A DNA stretch of 64,000 bases from contig NZ_FNVO01000002.1 of the NCBI RefSeq assembly GCF_900108175.1, positions 125,051-189,050 of the forward strand. The letters are read 5' to 3'. Source of the stretch: Thermomonospora echinospora (GTDB lineage: Bacteria; Actinomycetota; Actinomycetes; Streptosporangiales; Streptosporangiaceae). Below the pieces are notes generated by a model that was given only the letters and a program-made list of their open reading frames with translations, ran no database searches and had not been told where the DNA came from. A program made the position numbers and the translations under genes. Of this stretch, positions 47,159 to 53,913 are shown one piece after another (positions within the stretch are counted from its first letter, which is position 1; every line of letters starts with the position of its first letter).

Positions 47159-48293
47159 GTCCACGGCGCACCGGCCTCCGTCGGTGCCGGGGATCGTGAC
47201 CGCCGAGGACATGCTGGCCACCGCGCACAGCATCGTCGCCCAACAGGAGCCGTCCGGGGCCATCCCGTGGTTCTCGCCCACCGCCGGGGTGCCCGGCCAC
47301 GTGGACGCCTGGAACCACGTGGAGGCCGCGATGGCGCTGACCACCGCCGGGCTGCGCGAGCCGGCCCGGCGGGCCTACGAGTGGCTGCGCTCGGTGCAGC
47401 GGCCCGACGGGTCCTGGCCCGCCAAGTGGGTGCTGGGCGAGGTCACCGAGGCCGGCGGCGAGTCCAACCACGCCGCCTACGTCGCGGTGGGCGTCTGGCA
47501 CGAGCTGCTGATGACCGGGGACGAGGAGTTCGCCCGGCGAATGTGGCCCACGGTGCGCCGGGCCGTCGACTTCACCATCGACCTGCAGACCCACCGCGGT
47601 GAGATCCTGTGGATCCGCCACCCCGACGGCACACCCGCCGACCACGCGCTGCTGACCGGCTGCTCGTCGATCTACCAGTCGCTGCGCTGCGCGGTCGCGC
47701 TGGCCGAGCACCTGCAGCGGCCCCAGCCGGACTGGGAGCTGGCCGCCGACCAGCTCGGCCATGTGGTGGCCCGGCATCCGGAGGCGTTCGCCGACAAGAG
47801 CCGCTGGTCGATGGACTGGTACTACCCGGTGCTGGCCGGCCCGGTACGGGGCGCGGACGCGGCCCGGCGGCTGGCCGAGGGCTGGGACACCTTCGTGGTC
47901 GAGGGCCTGGGCTGCCGCTGCGTGAGCGACCAGCCCTGGGTGACGGCGGCCGAAAGCTGCGAGCTGGTGCTGGCCCTGGACGCCGCCGGCGACCGCGACC
48001 GGGCCCTGGAGCTGTTCGCGACCATCCAGCACCTGCGGCACGAGGACGGCTCGTACTGGACCGGCTGGCAGTTCGAGAACCGGCGGCACTTCCCGGGGGA
48101 CCGCTCCACCTACACCGCCGCCGCGGTGATCCTGGCGGCCGACGCCCTGTGCGGCGGCACCCCGGGCGCCGCCCTGTTCAAGGAGATCGCCGGCCGGCCG
48201 CTGGGACCGTCCGAGCCCGCCGACCCGGCCGCCTGCGGCTGCGTGCCGGCGACACAGGCCCCGCTGGCCAACCCGGTCCGCACGCGAATCTGA
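47148..48293 (+). CDS. Alpha/alpha-toroid (prenyltransferase/cyclase-like) protein
   Basis: 381 residues from the ATG at 47148 (AAGGAG upstream); the longer frame from 47115 lacks a ribosome site. Repeats of the (alpha/alpha)6 barrel type: AYEWLRSVQRPDGSWPAKWV and ATIQHLRHEDGSYWTGWQFENR, each with the QW-like DGSW/DGSYW signature found in terpene cyclases, prenyltransferase beta-subunits and glycosidases. No DXDD or DDxxD cyclase motif is evident, so catalytic function is unclear. Overlaps the methyltransferase stop by 11 bp. The C terminus contains CGCVP. Usually found with the preceding two genes in actinobacteria, to my recollection. Confidence 0.8.
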   Translation: MRPESTAHRPPSVPGIVTAEDMLATAHSIVAQQEPSGAIPWFSPTAGVPGHVDAWNHVEAAMALTTAGLREPARRAYEWLRSVQRPDGSWPAKWVLGEVTEAGGESNHAAYVAVGVWHELLMTGDEEFARRMWPTVRRAVDFTIDLQTHRGEILWIRHPDGTPADHALLTGCSSIYQSLRCAVALAEHLQRPQPDWELAADQLGHVVARHPEAFADKSRWSMDWYYPVLAGPVRGADAARRLAEGWDTFVVEGLGCRCVSDQPWVTAAESCELVLALDAAGDRDRALELFATIQHLRHEDGSYWTGWQFENRRHFPGDRSTYTAAAVILAADALCGGTPGAALFKEIAGRPLGPSEPADPAACGCVPATQAPLANPVRTRI

Positions 48294-48295
48294 AG

Positions 48296-48381
48296 CGTGC
48301 CTATGGTCGCGGGCGTGCTTATGGTCGCGCCTCCGGCGCGACGGCTCGCGGACGTGCTTATGGTCGCGGCTTCGCCGCGAC
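48296..48381. repeat. Three 16-bp repeats each leading into a GC hairpin
   Basis: CGTGC[C/T]TATGGTCGCG occurs at 48296-48311, 48314-48329 and 48353-48368. The second copy runs into the hairpin GTCGCGCC-TCC-GGCGCGAC (48324-48342), the third into GTCGCGGC-TTC-GCCGCGAC (48363-48381). The unit looks like a small dispersed repeat (REP-like) that has multiplied after the operon. Confidence 0.85.
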
Positions 48382-48420
48382 GGCGAGCGGGCCTGGGGAC
48401 GCGCGGTCTTCCCTCGTCGT

Positions 48421-48453
48421 TTTCAAGATCGCTCGTTCCTCGCGATCTTGAAA
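48421..48453. repeat. Hairpin with 12-bp perfect arms
   Basis: TTTCAAGATCGC (48421-48432) and GCGATCTTGAAA (48442-48453) separated by 9 bases. AT-richer than its surroundings. Part of the repeat island between two convergent transcripts; it may act as a bidirectional terminator. Confidence 0.8.
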
Positions 48454-48533
48454 GCCTCCTCAGTCCAGACCGCGCGGGCCCGCTCGCGGGTGGTCTTGAG
48501 CGCCGCCGTCTCGCAGTCTGGGGAGGTGCCGTC

Positions 48534-48606
48534 GGGGAGGCTCTGAGCGGATCGGGGGGAGGCTCTGAGCGGATCGGGGAGGCGTGAGAGGCTCCCCGAT
48601 CCGCTC
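48534..48606. terminator. Tandem 24-bp repeat ending in a 15-bp-arm hairpin
   Basis: A 24-bp sequence (48534-48557) is repeated at 48556-48579 with a 22-bp period. The second copy forms the left arm GAGCGGATCGGGGAG (48567-48581) of a stem whose perfect right arm is CTCCCCGATCCGCTC (48592-48606), loop 10 bases. It lies 6 bp after the stop of the minus-strand methyltransferase and is probably its terminator. Confidence 0.75.
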
Positions 48607-48612
48607 CTTCGT

Positions 48613-49371
<759 letters not shown>

Positions 49372-49483
49372 TCACCCGACTCAGACGTTCACCGCCGCCG
49401 CCGGACGCACTCCGGACGGCAGGTGTCGGGTAGATCACATCGGCCGGACGCCGCTGACCGGGACCCATCTTGTCCCTGTTTAC

Positions 49484-49497
49484 TGAAACGTGTTCTA
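49484..49497. promoter_or_regulatory. KstR-consensus operator upstream of the PPOX-ferredoxin operon
   Basis: TGAAACGTGTTCTA matches TNNAACNNGTTNNA at all fixed positions and lies 33 bp before the ATG at 49531 (9 bp before the alternative GTG at 49507). Confidence 0.82.
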
Positions 49498-49530
49498 CTT
49501 TCTCGCGTGAATGAGCGTACCCGTGTGGCG

Positions 49531-49965
49531 ATGAGCGAGGACGAGACGACCTCCTTCCTGGACGCCCAGACCAAGCTGCACCTGGGCACCATCAACCCGG
49601 ACGGCACCCCGCACATGGTCACCATGTTCCACGCGGTGGTCGATGGCCGGCTGGCGTTCTGGACGTACCGGGCCTCGCAGAAGGCCCGCAACATCGCCCG
49701 CGACCCCCGGGTCACCTGCCTGGTGGAGGCGGGCGAGGACTACTTCGAGCTGGTCGGCGCGCTGGTGTACGGACGGGCCGAGACGCTGACCGAGCCGAAT
49801 GATGTTCGGTATGTTGGCCGGCAGGTCGTCCGGCGCATGCTGGGGCCGGACCACGAGTCCGCCGTCGAGCCCTTCGTGGACGCCACGGCGGCCAAACGGT
49901 ACGCCTATCTGGTCACGCCGGACCGTGTGGTCTCCTGGGACCACCGCAAGCTGACCGGGAACTGA
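49531..49965 (+). CDS. PPOX-class (pyridoxamine phosphate oxidase fold) F420/flavin-dependent protein
   Basis: 144 residues from the ATG at 49531; GTG 49507 would add eight residues. Split beta-barrel family: LGTINPDGTPHMVTMFHAVVDG, FWTYRASQKARNIARDPRVTCLVEAG (cofactor-binding strand and basic loop) and SWDHRKL at the C terminus. Members reduce substrates with F420 or bind FMN/haem. First gene of a two-gene unit with a ferredoxin and downstream of a KstR-type operator, so a redox step in sterol catabolism is likely. Cofactor not determined. Confidence 0.85.
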   Translation: MSEDETTSFLDAQTKLHLGTINPDGTPHMVTMFHAVVDGRLAFWTYRASQKARNIARDPRVTCLVEAGEDYFELVGALVYGRAETLTEPNDVRYVGRQVVRRMLGPDHESAVEPFVDATAAKRYAYLVTPDRVVSWDHRKLTGN

Positions 49966-49984
49966 AGCGAGGAGCGAGCCCGCG

Positions 49985-50176
49985 ATGGAAGTACGAGTCG
50001 ACCCCCTGGTCTGCGAGGCCAACGGCGTGTGCGTCGGCCTGGCCCCCGAGGTCTTCGACCTCGACGACGACGACCAGCTGCACATCCTGCAGCCGGTCCC
50101 GCCCGCCGATCAGGTCGACCGGGTCAGGCACGCCGTACGGTCCTGCCCCAAGGCCGCCCTCTCCGTGGACGAGTAG
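49985..50176 (+). CDS. [3Fe-4S]-type ferredoxin, FdxD-like
   Basis: 63 residues. Single-cluster ferredoxin: Cys10 and Cys16 (CEANGVC) and Cys54 (RSCPKAAL), the three-Cys pattern of P450-partner [3Fe-4S] ferredoxins. Acidic (EVFDLDDDDQL). 17 bp after the PPOX gene. In mycobacteria a KstR-controlled ferredoxin (FdxD) is encoded near steroid genes; by context this protein would donate electrons to the P450s at 42-45 kb. Confidence 0.93.
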   Translation: MEVRVDPLVCEANGVCVGLAPEVFDLDDDDQLHILQPVPPADQVDRVRHAVRSCPKAALSVDE

Positions 50177-50305
50177 TCCCCACCCGCCCCACCGCGCGTC
50201 CGCGCCCTGTCCGCGGAGGAAACCCATGGCACGTGCCGCGGTACCGGTCTTCACCGCGACCGGTACCGCCACGCCCCTCCGGCATGTCACCATTCTTCGT
50301 GTGAA

Positions 50306-52174
50306 GTGGCTCGTGATCTCGGTCATGGGGTGCCGTTGACGTTCCTACGTGTTCTGGCGGGGGTCAAGCTCACCGCCGTACTGGTGGCCGGTGCCGTCGC
50401 AACGCCCGCCGTGGCGGCGGTATCCGCGCCGAAGGTCGCCCGCCACATCCACGACGTCCAGGGCGCCGCGCACGTCTCGCCCTTCGTCGGCGCCACGGTC
50501 ACCGGCATCCCCGGCGTGGTGACCGCCGTCACCGAGAACGGCTTCTGGATGCAGTCCGAAAGGCCCGACCGCGACCCGGCCACCTCCGAGGGCCTGTTCG
50601 TGTTCACCCGCACCCGGCCTGCGGCCGCCATCGGGGACGCGGTGCGGGTGGACGGCCGGGTGAACGAGTTCCGCCCCGGCGGCCCGGCCTCGGCCAACCT
50701 GTCCCGTACCGAGATCGAGGCCACCGCGACCGTCGTGGAGCGGCGCGGGGTCCCGCTGCCGCCCCCCGAGGTGCTCGGCCCGGACGGGCGCCGCGCGCCC
50801 GGCTCGGTGATCGACGACGACGTCCGGGGCGACGCCGAGACCTCCGGCAGGTACCAGCCCGGCGAGGACGGGCTGGACTTCTACGAGTCGCTGGAGGGCA
50901 TGCGCATCGCCGTCGACGACGCGGTGGCCGCCGGGCCCCGCTCGGAGTTCGGCGAGATCCCCGTCCTGCCCGCGGACGGGGCGGGCGCCGGCCTGCGCAC
51001 CGGGCGCGGCGGCATCGTGCTGCGCGCCAAGGACGCCAACCCCGAGCGGGTCCTCCTCGACGACATCCTGCTGCCCCTGCCGCCGATGAACGTGGGCGAC
51101 CGGCTCCCTGGCCGCACGCTCGGCGTGCTCGACTACAACTACGGCGACTACCGGCTCCTGGTCACCTCGGCGCCGCGGGTCCGGGACGGCGGCCTGGTCC
51201 CCGCGCGGACCCGCCCGCAGCAATCCGACGAGCTCGCGGTGGCCACGTACGCGCTGCGGGACCTGGACCCGGGCGACCCGCCACAGCGGTTCGCGGCGAT
51301 CGCCCGCCAGTTGGTGACCGACCTGGCGGCCCCCGACCTGGTGACGGTGACCGGGCTGCAGGACAACAGCGGCCCCGAGGACGACGGCACGGTGGCCGCC
51401 GACCAGACGGTGGCGCAACTGGTCGCGGCGATCTCGGCGGCCGGGGGGCCGGCCTACGACTGGCGCTCGATCGACCCGCTGGACGGGGCGGACGGCGGCG
51501 AGCCGGGCGGCAACGTCCGGGTCGGGTTCCTGTTCCGCACCGACCGGGGGCTGAGCTTCGTCGACCGTCCCGGCGGCACCGCCACCCTCCCGGTCGCCGC
51601 GGTCCCGGTCGCCGCCGCGGGCGGCTCCCGCGAGGCCGGGCTGTCGGTGAGTCCCGGCCGGGTGGCCCCGGGCGACGCGGCCTGGAACGCTGCGCGCAAG
51701 CCGCTGGCGGGCGAGTTCGTGTGGCGGGGGCGGCGGCTGGTCGTCATCGCCAACCACTGGACGGCCCGGGGCGGCGACGACTCCCTCTACGCGCGCTTCC
51801 AGCCCCCGCGCCGGCCCAGCGAGACCTCCCATGCCGCGCAGGCCCGGGTGCTGGCCGGCTTCGTCCGGTCGCTGCGGGCCGTCCATCCGAACGCCGCGGT
51901 GATCGTGGCCGGCGACCTGAACTCCTTCGGCCGCTCCCCCGCGATGGACGTGCTGACCCGCGGCACCGGGCTGCGCGACCTGGTGACGGAACTGCCCGAG
52001 TCCGAGCGCTACACGGTGATCTCGGCCGGGAACGCGCAGGCTCCCGATCACATCCTGGTGAGCCCGGCGCTGGCCGCCCGCCCGCACGAGTTTGAGATCG
52101 TCCACCTCAACGCCGAGTTCACCCGTCAGGTGAGCGACCACGACCCGATGGTCCTGCGGGTACGCGCCGGCTGA
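50306..52174 (+). CDS. Secreted endonuclease/exonuclease/phosphatase-family protein (ExeM/NucH-like)
   Basis: 622 residues from the GTG at 50306; GTG 50330 would give a neater signal peptide (FLRVLAGVKLTAVLVAGAVATPAVAA). An N-terminal OB-like module (FVGATVTGIPGVVTAVTENGFWMQS; VRVDGRVNEF) precedes the EEP catalytic domain (~300-620): ANHWTARGGD, AGDLNSFGRSPAM and SDHDPMV. The metal-binding Glu normally seen as LQE is Asp here (GLQDNSG), which could lower activity. Extracellular DNA or phosphate scavenging is the usual role. It follows the ferredoxin by ~130 bp with its own probable promoter. Confidence 0.85.
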   Translation: MARDLGHGVPLTFLRVLAGVKLTAVLVAGAVATPAVAAVSAPKVARHIHDVQGAAHVSPFVGATVTGIPGVVTAVTENGFWMQSERPDRDPATSEGLFVFTRTRPAAAIGDAVRVDGRVNEFRPGGPASANLSRTEIEATATVVERRGVPLPPPEVLGPDGRRAPGSVIDDDVRGDAETSGRYQPGEDGLDFYESLEGMRIAVDDAVAAGPRSEFGEIPVLPADGAGAGLRTGRGGIVLRAKDANPERVLLDDILLPLPPMNVGDRLPGRTLGVLDYNYGDYRLLVTSAPRVRDGGLVPARTRPQQSDELAVATYALRDLDPGDPPQRFAAIARQLVTDLAAPDLVTVTGLQDNSGPEDDGTVAADQTVAQLVAAISAAGGPAYDWRSIDPLDGADGGEPGGNVRVGFLFRTDRGLSFVDRPGGTATLPVAAVPVAAAGGSREAGLSVSPGRVAPGDAAWNAARKPLAGEFVWRGRRLVVIANHWTARGGDDSLYARFQPPRRPSETSHAAQARVLAGFVRSLRAVHPNAAVIVAGDLNSFGRSPAMDVLTRGTGLRDLVTELPESERYTVISAGNAQAPDHILVSPALAARPHEFEIVHLNAEFTRQVSDHDPMVLRVRAG

Positions 52175-52224
52175 TCGCCGGGATTCGGACCGTCCCCCGA
52201 CGGGTTTTGAACAGGTAAAAGAAG

Positions 52225-52239
52225 GGTCAAAGTTTGACC
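52225..52239. promoter_or_regulatory. 15-bp perfect palindrome upstream of the small membrane protein
   Basis: GGTCAAA-G-TTTGACC, 58 bp before the ATG at 52297. A likely operator; the regulator is unknown. The region 52175-52296 holds no other feature. Confidence 0.6.
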
Positions 52240-52296
52240 TGCTCCGCCTCGGGCATCGGTCGGGCGTTCATCGACCAGGCTTGGGAGGAGACGCCC

Positions 52297-52485
52297 ATGG
52301 CGTACCGGCGAGGTCCGGGCATCAGCCTCATCGGGCTCATCTATCTGATCATCGGCGTGTTCGTCGCCTGGGACCGGGACTACATCGACCTGGACCTGCT
52401 CCGTCGTGTGGGCAGCGCCCTGCTAGCGATCTTCCTGTGGTTCCTGGTGCTGCTCGGCGTGGACCTGCACATCGACGCCGACTGA
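52297..52485 (+). CDS. Small two-helix membrane protein
   Basis: 62 residues from the ATG at 52297 (GGAGGAG upstream); an earlier in-frame ATG is inside the promoter region. Two hydrophobic helices, ISLIGLIYLIIGVFVAW and LLAIFLWFLVLLGV, joined by an acidic turn (DRDYIDLDLLRRV). Similar short proteins are common and uncharacterised in actinobacteria. Stands alone with its own terminator. Confidence 0.8.
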   Translation: MAYRRGPGISLIGLIYLIIGVFVAWDRDYIDLDLLRRVGSALLAIFLWFLVLLGVDLHIDAD

Positions 52486-52539
52486 CCCCGCGCTCACCAC
52501 GGACCGGCCCTGCCCAACCCCCGCCTGGGCCGGGCCTCC

Positions 52540-52589
52540 GATGCCCCGCCCTGACGGCCACATCCCCCCCGGCCGAAGGGCGGGGCATC
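52540..52589 (+). terminator. Rho-independent terminator of the small membrane protein
   Basis: 13-bp perfect arms GATGCCCCGCCCT (52540-52552) and AGGGCGGGGCATC (52577-52589), followed by TTTACT. Confidence 0.8.
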
Positions 52590-52717
52590 TTTACTCAACT
52601 TTGTTCGACGACTTGATGACCCCGGCGATAGTGGCAAGTCCCGGTGGAGCCAATAGGCAGGGAAGTTGCCCAGACATACCGTCCGTACCGGAACTACCAC
52701 CGAAAGGGGTCACCAGC

Positions 52718-52834
52718 ATGTGGATCGGCACCCCCGACTGCCCCGACAACTGCGGCTGCACCGCCGACGCCGGCCTGCTGGCCGTCATCAGGACGGCCTT
52801 CGCCGTCGCCAGGGGCATCCTCAGATCCCTGTGA
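52718..52834 (+). CDS. 38-residue Cys-containing small protein
   Basis: Begins MWIGTPDCPDN, with Cys8, Cys12 and Cys14 (CPDNCGC) and an amphipathic, mildly basic C-terminal half (AVIRTAFAVARGILRSL). AAAGGGG lies 9-13 bases before the ATG. Flanked by a terminator on the left and a convergent gene on the right, so it is a free-standing unit. It could be a small metal-binding protein or a membrane-associated peptide; no modification enzyme is adjacent to support a RiPP precursor. Unrecognised family. Confidence 0.55.
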   Translation: MWIGTPDCPDNCGCTADAGLLAVIRTAFAVARGILRSL

Positions 52835-52846
52835 CGGTCCCGGGGG

Positions 52847-53902
52847 TCAGCCGACGAAGGCGTCCGGATAGACGAACAGGCCCGGCAGGCCCCCGGTGTG
52901 CCAGAACACGACCGTCTCGTCCGCGCCGATCCGGCCGGCGCGGACCAGCCCGACGAGAGCGGCGGCGGCCTTGCCCGAGTACACCGGGTCCAGCAGCACG
53001 CCCTCGGTCCGCGCGAAGAGCCGCACCGCCTCGGACATCTCCGGGGTGACCACACCGTAGCCGGGCCCCAGCCAGTCGCCGTGCACGGTGACGCGGTCCT
53101 CGGGCACGGGCACACCGAGCAGGCGCGCGGTCTCGGCGGTCAGCTCCTCCACCACGGCCCTGGTCTCCTCGGCGGGCCGGTAGACGGCGACGGCCTCGAC
53201 CTGGGCCGCCGACCCCGCTTCCGCCAGCCCCACGGCCAGCCCGGCGGCCGTCCCCGCCGTGCTCGTGGCGACCACGACACGGTCCACGGCACCCGCCGGA
53301 CCGACCTTCGATTCCAGCCGGGTGGCCTCCTGCTCCTGCGGACCGGCTCCCTGGTCCGGTCGGGCGGTTTCCGGGGGCGGCTGGATCTGGGTGAGCAGTT
53401 CCAGGGCCGCGCCGACGTAGCCCAGGGCCCCGACCGCGTTGGAGCCGCCCGGGGGGATCACGTACGCCGGGCCGATCTCCTCCAGCGCAGCGGCGATGTC
53501 GTCGGCGTCGTCGACGATGCGAACCCGCGCCCCCAGCAGCCCGTCGAGCAGAACGTTGCCGGAGGTCTCGTACAGCTCGTCCGAGCGTGGCACCGAGCGG
53601 GTCAGCAGCAGCTCGCAGCGCAGCCCCAGGCGGGCGCAGGCGGCGGCGGTCTGCCGGGCGTGGTTGGACTGCACCGCCCCGAAGGTGACCACCGTGTGGT
53701 GTCCCTCGGCGAGGGCCCGCCCCAGCAGGTACTCCAGCTTGCGGGTCTTGTTGCCACCGGCGGCCAGGCCGGTGCAGTCGTCGCGCTTGATCCAGATCCG
53801 CGGGCCGCCGAGCTCCGCGGACAGGCGGTCGCAGCGCTCCAGCGGAGTCGGCCAGTGCCCCAGCCGGACGCGGGGGAACGCCGTGAGATCGGGTGTCGTC
53901 AC
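52847..53902 (-). CDS. PLP-dependent D-cysteine desulfhydrase / ACC deaminase-like enzyme
   Basis: 351 residues from the GTG at 53902 (GGAGAG upstream). Fold-type II PLP enzyme: the PLP Lys in GGNKTRKLEYLL, TFGAVQSNHARQTAAACARLGL, IPPGGSNAVGALGYV, STAGTAAGLAVGL and FWHTGGLPGLF. Candidate reactions are D-cysteine to pyruvate, sulfide and ammonia, or 1-aminocyclopropane-1-carboxylate deamination. An unusual ~25-residue low-complexity insertion (around PPPETARPDQGAGPQEQEA) interrupts the central region. 11 bp after the large propeller gene on the same strand. Confidence 0.88.
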   Translation of the reverse strand: MTTPDLTAFPRVRLGHWPTPLERCDRLSAELGGPRIWIKRDDCTGLAAGGNKTRKLEYLLGRALAEGHHTVVTFGAVQSNHARQTAAACARLGLRCELLLTRSVPRSDELYETSGNVLLDGLLGARVRIVDDADDIAAALEEIGPAYVIPPGGSNAVGALGYVGAALELLTQIQPPPETARPDQGAGPQEQEATRLESKVGPAGAVDRVVVATSTAGTAAGLAVGLAEAGSAAQVEAVAVYRPAEETRAVVEELTAETARLLGVPVPEDRVTVHGDWLGPGYGVVTPEMSEAVRLFARTEGVLLDPVYSGKAAAALVGLVRAGRIGADETVVFWHTGGLPGLFVYPDAFVG

Positions 53903-53913
53903 AGGCTCTCCTC

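Noticed and set aside
48294-48612. CRISPR array
   Set aside because: Repeats are of different sequences, spacing is irregular, and no cas genes are near; hairpins and tandem copies fit REP-like elements.
49507-49530. GTG 49507 as main start of the PPOX gene
   Set aside because: It lies only 9 bp from the operator and leaves no room for a ribosome site; ATG 49531 preferred, though not proven.
52847-53902. EgtE (ergothioneine C-S lyase)
   Set aside because: This is a fold-type II PLP enzyme of the D-cysteine desulfhydrase/ACC deaminase family, whereas EgtE is aminotransferase-like (fold-type I).
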